A stretch of 14,842 nt of DNA, from assembly GCA_032111745.1 (NCBI GenBank), contig JAULUH010000118.1, positions 1 through 14,842 of the forward strand. The letters run 5' to 3'. Below the pieces are notes generated by a model, which was not told the origin of the DNA, made no database searches, and was given only the letters and a program-made list of their open reading frames with translations. Source of the DNA: JAULUH01 sp032111745. GTDB taxonomy: Bacteria > Chloroflexota > Anaerolineae > JAAEKA01. Every line of letters starts with the position of its first letter. Position 1 is the first letter of the stretch. The position numbers were made by a program, and so were the translations under genes. Below are positions 6,030 through 14,080 of the stretch, one piece after another.

Positions 6030-6103
6030 CTCCATGGCTGGCTGTTGCATCCGGGCCGCCTGTTCCGGCGATGGCTCGGACTAACCTGTCTCAGAGGAGA
6101 TCC

Positions 6104-7858
6104 ATGGTTCCACCTGCAGGACGGCGTAAGGCTGCCAGACGGCCGTCCCCTCTGCTGGTCGTATTGATGGCCGTCCTGGCCATCGCCCTGATTTCGGCCC
6201 TGGTGGTGGCGCTGTTGCGGGTGCTTGGCCCGCAACAGCGTGGCACCATGCAGTTGATGCCGGCGGTGGCACCCTTGAGCCAGCTGGAGGAGTTGCGGGT
6301 GACGAGTTCGGGCTGGCGCCAGGGGGAGCAGGTGACCTTCTGTCTCGTCGAGCCGGGCCTGGTTGAGTGCACATCTGACAGCGAGTTGTCGGCCACGGCG
6401 GCTGACCAGTATGGGGTGGCAGAGGTTGCCTTGCGGGCACAGGATCTGTTGGCTCAAGGCTTGACCCAGGTGGTGGCGCAGGGCGAGCGCGGGGCAACCC
6501 TGACGCGCAACGTGCGGCTGCTTCAGGAACCTAGCAGTGCCCGGGTTAGTGTGCCCGTGCCGACCAGCGTCAGCACGCCTACGCCGGAGCAGATCCGGGA
6601 GACGGATCCCGGTACCCGGCCACCGGATACTCCAACCCCCGTCGTGGCCGCCACGCCCGTTGGCGTCTGGCGCGGCGAGTACTTTGCCAATGTCAACCTG
6701 GCCGGGACACCGGCGTTGGTGCGGGAGGACCCTAGCCTGGCGTTCGACTGGGGCAGTGGCTCTCCGGCCTCGAGCATTCCTGCCGACCTGTTCTCCGCGC
6801 GCTGGACCCGGGTACAGGATTTCAAGGGACGGCCTTTCCGGTTCCTGGTAACGGCCAACGACGGCGTTCGTTTGTTCATCGACGATGAGTTGGTGTTGGA
6901 CAAGTGGCAAAACGTGGGCACTGAGCTAACCCACGTGGTCACGCAAGACATGCAACCGGGAACCCACGAGCTGCGAGTGGAGTACTTCGAGAACACAGGG
7001 GATGCCCAGATCGAGGTGCGGTGGGTAGAGCAGACTGACTTTGCGGCGTGGCAGGGGGAGTACTTTGACAACCCGGACCTGGCCGGCGAGCCACTGGTCA
7101 TTCGCGGCGAGGCCGAGCTGGCGTTCAACTGGCTTGAGGATAGCCCAGTGCCCGGTGTGATACCGGAGGATGGCTTCTCCGTGCGCTGGACCCGGGCGGT
7201 TCCCTTCGAAGAGGGGACCTATCGTTTCACTCTGAACGTCGACGACGGCGCGCGCTTGTTTGTGGACCAGGAGCTCCGCCTGGACCGCTGGGAGGGAGTT
7301 ACCGGACCTGAGTTCGTAGACGTGACCCTGAGTCAGGGCGTGCATGTGTTGCGAGTAGAGTATCACGAGGATGTGGGCGAGGCCCTGGCCGAGGTGGCCT
7401 GGTCCCTGGCACCGGGAGCCGATGTTGCGCCGGACCAGTCGCCTTTGCCAACACCTCTGCCTACCTCGCAGGCCACGCCCACTCCTCTCGAGACACTCTT
7501 TGCGCTACCGACGGCCACGCCGACTACGACGCCCACGTCTACGGCGACCCCGACGCCCCAGTTGATTGGCGTTTTGCTGGATCCCGCCGCGGGTTGGGCC
7601 GGAACGCGAGTCACCGTGCGGGGCGAGCGGCTGCCGCCGGGCGTCTTTGTGATCGTGTCCTTGCTGGAGCCTTTGGGTCCCATCAGCCAGGCGGTTGATG
7701 TTGCCGGTGCTCGGGTGGGTAGTGACGGCAAGGTGGAAATCATCTTTCAGTTCCCCGACCAGGATCGCTGGCTCTCGCTGCCGCAGGTGCAGATCAGCCT
7801 GCACGACGCCGAGTGGCAGCTGCGCGGGACGGCTCTGTTCACCCTCGAGCGGCCCTAG
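6104..7858 (+). CDS. Membrane-anchored tandem PA14-domain protein
   Basis: The 584-residue protein appears to be an extracytoplasmic carbohydrate- or wall-binding protein. A basic N-terminus (PPAGRRKAARRP) precedes one membrane helix (about residues 16-41), with no lipobox or obvious cleavage site, so it is probably a signal anchor. A small beta domain follows (about 60-150), then a Thr/Pro-rich linker. Two PA14-type domains follow (187-309 and 313-437). Both start with GEYF, continue with LAFxW and SVRWTR or SARWTR, and have the ANDGVRLFIDDELVLDKW-type loop, here seen as DDGARLFVDQELRLDRW in copy two; PA14 domains often bind sugars. A TPTPTSTATPTP linker (about 438-485) leads to a C-terminal beta domain. 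AGGAG at 6095-6099 supports the ATG at 6104; an in-frame ATG at 6071 lacks such a site. The ligand is unknown. Confidence 0.85.
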   Translation: MVPPAGRRKAARRPSPLLVVLMAVLAIALISALVVALLRVLGPQQRGTMQLMPAVAPLSQLEELRVTSSGWRQGEQVTFCLVEPGLVECTSDSELSATAADQYGVAEVALRAQDLLAQGLTQVVAQGERGATLTRNVRLLQEPSSARVSVPVPTSVSTPTPEQIRETDPGTRPPDTPTPVVAATPVGVWRGEYFANVNLAGTPALVREDPSLAFDWGSGSPASSIPADLFSARWTRVQDFKGRPFRFLVTANDGVRLFIDDELVLDKWQNVGTELTHVVTQDMQPGTHELRVEYFENTGDAQIEVRWVEQTDFAAWQGEYFDNPDLAGEPLVIRGEAELAFNWLEDSPVPGVIPEDGFSVRWTRAVPFEEGTYRFTLNVDDGARLFVDQELRLDRWEGVTGPEFVDVTLSQGVHVLRVEYHEDVGEALAEVAWSLAPGADVAPDQSPLPTPLPTSQATPTPLETLFALPTATPTTTPTSTATPTPQLIGVLLDPAAGWAGTRVTVRGERLPPGVFVIVSLLEPLGPISQAVDVAGARVGSDGKVEIIFQFPDQDRWLSLPQVQISLHDAEWQLRGTALFTLERP

Positions 7859-7969
7859 GCCTGGCCGGCCAGAGCAGCCGAGCCGTCTGCGCGAACATTC
7901 TGCGGCTTTCTGGCGTGAAACGATAGGATGTTTAGCCGGCAGCCGTGATCCGGTGATGCGATTCTGGTT

Positions 7970-10132
7970 ATGCAAGACTTCCAAAGGGTACTGGACAATC
8001 TAGCCTATCTGGGCTACCAGCTATCAGGTCCACAGCGTCTAATCGCGATTCTAGACCTGTTGTTGGTAACCCTGATGTTTTTTCTGATCCTGATGGTGCT
8101 GAGGCGGTCTCAGGCTGCGATGCTGCTGAGGGGGATTCTAATGCTGGCCCTGCTTCTGGTGGCAGTGATGGTGCTTCTGCGCCTGCCCACCTTCAACTGG
8201 CTGCTGCGGTCCGTACTCCTGATCGGCTTGATCGCCACGCCGATCATCTTCCAGCCAGAGCTGCGGCGAGGTCTGGAGCGTCTTGGCCGGACCATCGGGT
8301 TTCTCAATGTGCGACCCGTGGAGCTGGCCAACAAGGTGGTGCCGGTGCTGGTGCGCACGGTGACCGACCTGGCCGGGCGCCAGACTGGGGCGCTGATCGT
8401 GCTGGAGGGGCTAAGCAACCTGGACGAGTATGCGGCCACGGGGGTGCCGCTGGATGCCGAGATCAGCTCGGATTTACTGGAAACGATATTCTCTGAGAAG
8501 ACGCCGCTTCACGACGGTGCGGCGATTGTGCGCGAGGACAAGGTGCTGGCAGCCGCCTGTGTACTGCCGTTGGGCGAGCAACCGCTGCCGGCGGGCATGA
8601 GCCAGGGCACCCGCCATCGGGCAGCTCTCGGCATTAGCGACAAGACGGATGCCCTGGCCATTGTGGTATCGGAGGAGACAGGCATCATTTCCGTGGCCGC
8701 GGATGGAAGGCTCACGCGCGGCCTGGACGCGACGACCCTGCGCGATCAGCTGTACCGCTTCTACGACCCGCTGCAGGATTCGGTGAACGGCCGCCGAGGG
8801 CTCCGGGAGCGCCTGTTCCCGGCCATCCGTCGCGGGAGCCGGCGGCCGGTGGACAGAGGTACGCGCGTGCGCAGGTACATCGGCTATGCCATCACACTCC
8901 TGGTGGCGGCACTGCTGGCCGTGCTGGCCTGGCTGTTGGCTGCAGACCAGGTCAATCCCCTGCGCACGGCGGCCATCCAGGGGATTCCGTTGAGCCAGCC
9001 GCGCATCGATCCCGGCCTGGTACTGGTTAGCCCCTATCCTGCGTCGGTAGATATCGAGGTGCAGGCGCCGGAGGATGTCCTGGCCAGCCTGCAGCCTAAC
9101 AGCTTCACGGCCCAGTTGAACCGGACCGAGTTTCAGGCTGGCGTGCAGCGGAGGGAGGTGACGGTGCGGCCGGGAGCCGGACTGGAGGAGGTGCGAGTCG
9201 TGGATGTAGCTCCACCGGCGATCGATCTGAACCTGCAACCCGTGGCAACGCGCACGTTCACGGTCAACGTGGTGATCCCCGATCGGGATAGCCTGCCCTT
9301 CTCCTATGAGATTAGTGGCACGGCCAAGGTCGACCCACCCCAGGTGACGGTGGCTGGTCCGGTTGAGGTGGTCGAGCAGGCCAGCCGTGTGGAGGCGACG
9401 GTGGCGCTGCGTGGCAGCCGCAGCACAGTGCAGGAGGAGCGCATCCCGGTGATCAAGGATGCCCAGGGCCAGCCCCTGGTGGGGCTGACGGTCGAGCCGG
9501 AGACCGTGCAGGTGACGGTGCCGATCTACCAGGCCTTCAACACCCGTGAGGCGGCTGTTTATCCCGTGATCACGGGGAGTGTGGCCAACGGCTATTGGAT
9601 CAGCAATATCAGCGTGGTGCCCAGCACGGTAATCTTGCTGGGTGATCCTGCGGAGCTGGACAAGATGGGAGGATTGGTCGACACGGCGTCCATCGACGTT
9701 AGTGGTGCCGCGGCGGATATCGTCCGTCGCGTGCCGCTGGCGCCACCGCCGGGGGTGACGGCATTAAATGCACGTGGGGTGACCGAGGGCAGCGTCGAGG
9801 TGCGCATTGCAGTGGTAGCGCAAACGGGCAATGCTCGCCTGGCTGTTCCCGTAGATGTGACCGGCGGTGAAGAGGGGGTGACCGTTAGCCAAAGCCCGGC
9901 TTCGGTCGACCTGTACCTGTCCGGGCCATTGCCTGTGCTTAATCAAGTGCTGGCCGATCCACAGCTGGTGCGCGTGGTGGTGGATGTGTCTGAATTGACG
10001 TCGGGTACCTACGGGGTAACACCCAGGCTGATCGTGCCCGACGAACTTGATGCAACGGTCTTCCCGGAGACTATCGAGGTGCGTGTGGAGCGCCGGGTGA
10101 CGTCTGAGACCCCGCCACCGGCAACACCCTGA
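7970..10132 (+). CDS. cdaA: CdaA-type diadenylate cyclase fused to CdaR-like YbbR repeats
   Basis: The 720-residue protein joins two functions usually encoded by neighbouring genes. Residues 1-95 hold three membrane helices, followed by a DAC (DisA_N) domain (about 110-265) that makes c-di-AMP from two ATP. The catalytic motifs are intact: TPLHDGAAIV with D182-G183-A184, and GTRHRAALG with R215-H216-R217, then VVSEETGIISVAADG. A fourth helix (about 302-326, YIGYAITLLVAALLAVLAWL) leads to about 390 extracytoplasmic residues resembling four YbbR repeats (from about 330, 412, 511 and 605), as in CdaR, the regulator of CdaA in Firmicutes. There is no stop or frameshift between the parts. It lies 111 bases after the PA14 gene and 16 bases before a glycosyltransferase gene. 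No strong ribosome site or promoter is visible upstream, but no earlier in-frame start exists. Confidence 0.93.
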   Translation: MQDFQRVLDNLAYLGYQLSGPQRLIAILDLLLVTLMFFLILMVLRRSQAAMLLRGILMLALLLVAVMVLLRLPTFNWLLRSVLLIGLIATPIIFQPELRRGLERLGRTIGFLNVRPVELANKVVPVLVRTVTDLAGRQTGALIVLEGLSNLDEYAATGVPLDAEISSDLLETIFSEKTPLHDGAAIVREDKVLAAACVLPLGEQPLPAGMSQGTRHRAALGISDKTDALAIVVSEETGIISVAADGRLTRGLDATTLRDQLYRFYDPLQDSVNGRRGLRERLFPAIRRGSRRPVDRGTRVRRYIGYAITLLVAALLAVLAWLLAADQVNPLRTAAIQGIPLSQPRIDPGLVLVSPYPASVDIEVQAPEDVLASLQPNSFTAQLNRTEFQAGVQRREVTVRPGAGLEEVRVVDVAPPAIDLNLQPVATRTFTVNVVIPDRDSLPFSYEISGTAKVDPPQVTVAGPVEVVEQASRVEATVALRGSRSTVQEERIPVIKDAQGQPLVGLTVEPETVQVTVPIYQAFNTREAAVYPVITGSVANGYWISNISVVPSTVILLGDPAELDKMGGLVDTASIDVSGAAADIVRRVPLAPPPGVTALNARGVTEGSVEVRIAVVAQTGNARLAVPVDVTGGEEGVTVSQSPASVDLYLSGPLPVLNQVLADPQLVRVVVDVSELTSGTYGVTPRLIVPDELDATVFPETIEVRVERRVTSETPPPATP

Positions 10133-10148
10133 CCCTTGTGGCCCTGCC

Positions 10149-11345
10149 ATGCGTCTGCTGATCGATGCGACCCCGCTGCAAACCGGACATCGCGATCGGG
10201 GCGTTGGCACCTACACGCGCGAGCTGCTGCGGGCGCTGTTGTGGCTGGATCATGAGAACGAGTATGGGTTGATCGTGCACCCTGGGGGTGGGGGGTCGCG
10301 GGGTGGGTGCGGAAGCCGTGAAGACATGACCATGGAGGTTGAGCTTGGCCTCGGGGGACAACGGTTGCCGCCGCACGCCCGGTGGGTGGCACTGCCCAGG
10401 CCTGAGCTGGGCAGGTGGACCGGTTTCCTGACCCACCAGGCCTTGTTGCCGGGGGTGCTGGCCCGAGAGCGCGCCGACCTGTTTCACGCGCCAGGTGTGG
10501 TGGCGGCTTTCAGCGTACCTGGGCTACCCTGGCGCGTGCCCATGCCGCTGGTGCTGACCCTCCACGATTTCCTGCCCTGGCATGTGCCGGAGCTGTTCAA
10601 CGACAAGCGCATCAACCGCTGGTGGTATGGGCGGCAGATGCAGCAGGCCAGACGGGCGGACTGGCTGATCTGTGTCAGCCACGCCACCCGGCAGGACGCG
10701 CTGCGATTTCTCGGAGTCTCGCCTGAGCGCTGTGTGACCATCCACGAGGGGGTTGATCGGGCGGTGTTTCATCCGGCTTACGGCGAGCCATCGCCATCGC
10801 CATTTGTCCTCGTGGTCGGGGGCGACTTTCCCAACAAGAACCGGGGCACCGCCCTGGCAGCCTTTGAACGATTGACACGGCAGACGAGCCTGCCGCACCG
10901 GCTAATCATGGTAGGGCAGGACCTGCGCCCGGATGCCGAGCTGGTACAGCACTATCCTGCTTTGGACCTTTCGCGCGTGCTGCGCTTGCCCCAGGTAACG
11001 CAAGCAGAGCTAGCACAGCTGTATCGGGACGCCGATGCGCTGCTCTTTCCGTCGACCTACGAAGGCTTTGGCTTACCGGTGTTGGAGGCCATGGCCAGTG
11101 GCACGCCGGTCATCGCCAGTCGGGCCAGCTCCATTCCGGAGGTCGCCGGGGATGCGGCGCTTCTGGTAGAGCCCTATGATGTGCCGCATTGGACCAAGGC
11201 CCTGGAGCAGGTACTGGGGGATGAGTCCCTGCGCAACCGACTAGTGGCTGCGGGCTTGAGGCGAGCTGAGGAGCTTACGTGGGAGGCTACGGCACGGCAG
11301 ACATTGGCGGTGTATCGGGAAGTGGTGCAGGCCGGACCTGTCTAG
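10149..11345 (+). CDS. GT-B fold glycosyltransferase, family 4 type
   Basis: The 398-residue protein transfers a sugar from an activated donor, probably in envelope or exopolysaccharide synthesis. The N-terminus RLLIDATPLQTGHRDRGVGTYTRELLRALL is typical of GT4 acceptor-side domains, seen as RLLIDATPL and GVGTYTRELLRALL. The donor-side domain contains FVLVVGGDFPNKNRG and the characteristic E-x7-E motif (E305 and E313 in EGFGLPVLEAMASGTPVIAS), followed by SSIPEVAGDAALLVEP. There are no membrane helices or signal peptide, so it is cytoplasmic or peripheral. A Gly-rich stretch at about 46-55 (PGGGGSRGG) interrupts the N-terminal domain and looks like a loop insertion. The start lies 16 bases after the cyclase stop, which suggests co-transcription. 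Donor and acceptor cannot be deduced. It converges on pheT; the 70 bases between them hold no clear terminator. Confidence 0.9.
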   Translation: MRLLIDATPLQTGHRDRGVGTYTRELLRALLWLDHENEYGLIVHPGGGGSRGGCGSREDMTMEVELGLGGQRLPPHARWVALPRPELGRWTGFLTHQALLPGVLARERADLFHAPGVVAAFSVPGLPWRVPMPLVLTLHDFLPWHVPELFNDKRINRWWYGRQMQQARRADWLICVSHATRQDALRFLGVSPERCVTIHEGVDRAVFHPAYGEPSPSPFVLVVGGDFPNKNRGTALAAFERLTRQTSLPHRLIMVGQDLRPDAELVQHYPALDLSRVLRLPQVTQAELAQLYRDADALLFPSTYEGFGLPVLEAMASGTPVIASRASSIPEVAGDAALLVEPYDVPHWTKALEQVLGDESLRNRLVAAGLRRAEELTWEATARQTLAVYREVVQAGPV

Positions 11346-11415
11346 TACCGCTTTGGGTTGCACAGATCCGGCCTGTCAATTGCCTCCACGTGCGGGGGCG
11401 CAAGCTGCAGGTGGC

Positions 11416-14064
11416 TCAGCCGCGTAACGAGGCGTCGAGGGTTTGGGCGAGACGGGCCACGATGCGCCGGCGCACCTTTTCGACGTCAGCATCCTTGAGG
11501 GTCTTGTCGGCAGCCTGGAAGGTCAGGCTATAGGCCAGGCTCTTCTTGCCGGGCGGGATCTGTTTGCCGCGGTACACGTCGAAGAGGCGGGCGTCCTGGA
11601 GCAGGCTGCCGCCGGCCTGCCAGATCACCTCGGCGACCTGGGACGCTGTGATGCTCTCGTCTACCACTACTGCCAGATCCTCCTTGACCGCGGGAAAACT
11701 CGAGATTGGTTGCATCACGGATGTGGCGTTGGCCCCGGCTACCAGGGGCGCCAGGCGCAGCTCGGCCACGGCCACCCGTTGCTCGGGCAGGTCAAAGGCC
11801 CGGCGCACGGCGGGATGCACCTCACCCAGGATGCCCGCCTCCTGGCCGGACACCAGGAGGCGGGCGGCGCGCGGCCCGTACAGGGGATGCACCACGGGTT
11901 CGAAGCGGGAGTCGGCCAACAGGTGGAGCCGATCCAGCAGCTCCTCCACGATGCCCTTGAGGTCGAAAAAGTCCATAGGCTCAGCGTTCTGGTTGAGCCA
12001 GGCACCAGCGTCACGGGGGCCACTGAGGCCGATGGCGATGTGCTCAGGCTCGGCGGGCAGCAGTTCCTCGGGGAGGGGCCAGAAGACCCGGCCGATCTCG
12101 AACATGGCCACGCGGTCGAAGTTGCGCAGGTTGCTGGCCAGGGCGCTCAGCATGCTGCCCAGCAGTGTGGAGCGCAGGCGGTCAGCGGTAGGAGACAGTG
12201 GGTTCTCCAGGCGGACCAGAGAGTTGGGGTCCATGATGACGGGAAGAGACGGGGATGGTGGTGCCGGGGTATCGTAGGTAGGCTCGGCCTGGACTGCCAG
12301 CAGTTTGCGATTGAGCTCGGGACCAATGAGCGTATAGCTAATGCTGTCCTGCAGCCCGGCACCGACCAGCAGGTCACGCACGTGCTCTTTGCCTTCCAGG
12401 GCCCAGTTGCGCCACTGGGGGGGCAGGGCATCATCCATGAGGGTGGTAGGGATGTTATCGTAGCCGATGATGCGGGCTATCTCCTCGATCAGGTCGGCCG
12501 GGATGGTCACATCCAGGCGGAACCACGGCACGGTGACGCGCAGGGTCCCGGCGTCGTCGTCCAGCGCGTCGACGGCGAACTCCAGGTGGCGCAGGATGGC
12601 GGCAATCTGGTCTGGAGGGACGTCCATGCCCAGCTGTCGTTTGACCTCGGCAGGGGTCAGATCGATGACCGCGGCCTGCTGGGGCGTTGGATAAGCGTCG
12701 GCGATACCCTCGACCAGGTCGCCTCCGGCCAGCTCGACCATGAGCCGGGCGCAGCGCTGGGCTGCAGGCACTGGCATCTGGGAGGAAATGCCCTTGCTGA
12801 AGCGGGCCGTGGCCTCGCTGGGCAGGCGTAGGGCCTGGGAAGTGCGGCGGTTGTTGATGAAGTCAAAGCTGGCGGCCTCCAGGAGCACGTTTTTCGTGTT
12901 GTCGTTGACCTCGGTCTCGAGTCCGCCCATGACGCCACCCAGGGCGATGGCGCCCAGGGTGTCGGTGATCATCAACATATCAGTGGTAAGCTGGCGCTCC
13001 ACGCCATCCAGGGTGGTTATCTTCTCGCCCGGCTGTGCCCGGCGCATAGTCAGGGTGGGGATGCAATCAGAGCCTTGATCGGTGGCCGCAGCGGTCCTCG
13101 CCCGGGCCAGCAGCAAATCGTAATCGAAGGCATGGGTGGGCTGGCCCCATTCCAACATCGCGTAGTTGGTGGCGTCGACGATATTACTGATAGGGCGCAC
13201 GCCGGCCTTGCGCAGCCGGTCTTGAACCCAGCCTGGTGACTGGTCGATCTCTACATTCCGGATGAGGATGGCTGTATAGCGATGGCAGAGGTCAGGATCC
13301 GGGATCTCGATGCGCACGAAGGCCTCGGCTGGGGACTGGGGCTGGGGCATATCCTGGGGCCGTACGATGCCTGAGATGGCGGCCAGCTCGGGCTGTACCC
13401 GCTTGAGTCGCCGCTGGTAGAGGGCAGCCACCTCGCGCGCCACGCCGATGATATTGAGATTCCGGGCCAGGTTTGGGGTCAAGTCCATGGTGAGCACGGC
13501 GTCGCCCATGTAGTCGGCCAGGGGCATGCCTACGGGCGCGTTGGGCGGCAGAATGATGATGCCCTCGTGCTCGTCGCTGATGCCTAGCTCTTTTTTCGAA
13601 CAGGCCATGCCCTCGGACTGGATGCCTCGGATCTTGTTGGGTTTCAGCACCATGGTCTGGTAGCCAGCGGCATAGGGGTCCACCAGCTGGGCGCCGATGG
13701 TAGCGAAGGCCACCTTGAGCATGGTATCGCCGGGGCGCAGATTGGGCGCGCCGGTGATGATGGTCAGCGGCTGTTGGCCGCCGTACTCGACCGTCGCCAG
13801 CAGCAGCCGGTCCGCGTTGGGGTGGCGTTCCGTGCGAATGATCTCACCGACGAAGATCATCTCGCGGTCCCAGCCCAGGCCATCCTCCTGGCCCATTTGG
13901 TCGGATGGAATATGGTAGGTAGCTGGCGGGTTCAGTCCCGCCCAGCGGATATGTTCTACTTCGAGCCCGGCCAGGGTCAGGCGCTCGGCCAGCTCTACCG
14001 GATCCAGGTCGTAGACTTCGACGAACTCGTTTAGCCACGAAAGGGGCACGCGCATAACAGTCAT
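11416..14064 (-). CDS. pheT: Phenylalanine-tRNA ligase beta subunit
   Basis: This 882-residue protein pairs with PheS in the alpha2-beta2 enzyme that charges tRNA-Phe and edits mischarged tyrosine. The order of domains is complete: N-terminal start MTVMRVPLSWLNEFV, a tRNA-binding OB domain (about 45-190; GEIIRTERHPNADRLLLATV and EGMACSKKELGIS), the B3/B4 editing region (about 250-450), the B5 domain (about 460-540, ending IEEIARIIGYDNIP), a catalytic-like core (NPLSPTADRLRSTLL, MFEIGRVF), and an FDX-ACB anticodon-binding domain at the end (about 785-882; SSFPAVKEDLAVVVDE). It is longer than many homologues (about 800), partly through a low-complexity insert with TYDTPAPPSPSLP (about 600). AGGAG 6 bases before the ATG at 14064 fixes the start. 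It follows pheS after 16 bases. Confidence 0.97.
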   Translation of the reverse strand: MTVMRVPLSWLNEFVEVYDLDPVELAERLTLAGLEVEHIRWAGLNPPATYHIPSDQMGQEDGLGWDREMIFVGEIIRTERHPNADRLLLATVEYGGQQPLTIITGAPNLRPGDTMLKVAFATIGAQLVDPYAAGYQTMVLKPNKIRGIQSEGMACSKKELGISDEHEGIIILPPNAPVGMPLADYMGDAVLTMDLTPNLARNLNIIGVAREVAALYQRRLKRVQPELAAISGIVRPQDMPQPQSPAEAFVRIEIPDPDLCHRYTAILIRNVEIDQSPGWVQDRLRKAGVRPISNIVDATNYAMLEWGQPTHAFDYDLLLARARTAAATDQGSDCIPTLTMRRAQPGEKITTLDGVERQLTTDMLMITDTLGAIALGGVMGGLETEVNDNTKNVLLEAASFDFINNRRTSQALRLPSEATARFSKGISSQMPVPAAQRCARLMVELAGGDLVEGIADAYPTPQQAAVIDLTPAEVKRQLGMDVPPDQIAAILRHLEFAVDALDDDAGTLRVTVPWFRLDVTIPADLIEEIARIIGYDNIPTTLMDDALPPQWRNWALEGKEHVRDLLVGAGLQDSISYTLIGPELNRKLLAVQAEPTYDTPAPPSPSLPVIMDPNSLVRLENPLSPTADRLRSTLLGSMLSALASNLRNFDRVAMFEIGRVFWPLPEELLPAEPEHIAIGLSGPRDAGAWLNQNAEPMDFFDLKGIVEELLDRLHLLADSRFEPVVHPLYGPRAARLLVSGQEAGILGEVHPAVRRAFDLPEQRVAVAELRLAPLVAGANATSVMQPISSFPAVKEDLAVVVDESITASQVAEVIWQAGGSLLQDARLFDVYRGKQIPPGKKSLAYSLTFQAADKTLKDADVEKVRRRIVARLAQTLDASLRG

Positions 14065-14080
14065 GGTAGTCTCCTGCTGC

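Noticed and set aside
6023..6910. Open frame of 295 codons on the minus strand across the PA14 promoter and gene start
   Set aside because: It reads through the strong PA14 promoter and the coding strand of an identified gene, and its product is low-complexity Arg/His/Pro-rich.
7861..7872. Perfect 12-base palindrome CTGGCCGGCCAG after the PA14 stop
   Set aside because: Short, GC-only in character, without loop or T tract; likely by chance in GC-rich DNA. The 111-base gap around it shows only a weak -10-like TAGGAT (7924-7929) with no matching -35.
8474..9238. Open frame of 254 codons on the minus strand inside the cyclase gene
   Set aside because: Antisense shadow of a firmly identified gene; Arg/His/Gln-rich translation without recognisable motifs.
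11346..11415. Possible terminator or small RNA between the glycosyltransferase and pheT
   Set aside because: No hairpin with a T tract and no promoter pair could be found in these 70 bases.
11443..12831. A long open frame on the plus strand, 462 codons, antisense to pheT
   Set aside because: It lies wholly inside the well-supported pheT gene, its translation resembles no family and has the skewed composition expected from reading GC-rich coding DNA backwards, and it has no ribosome site.
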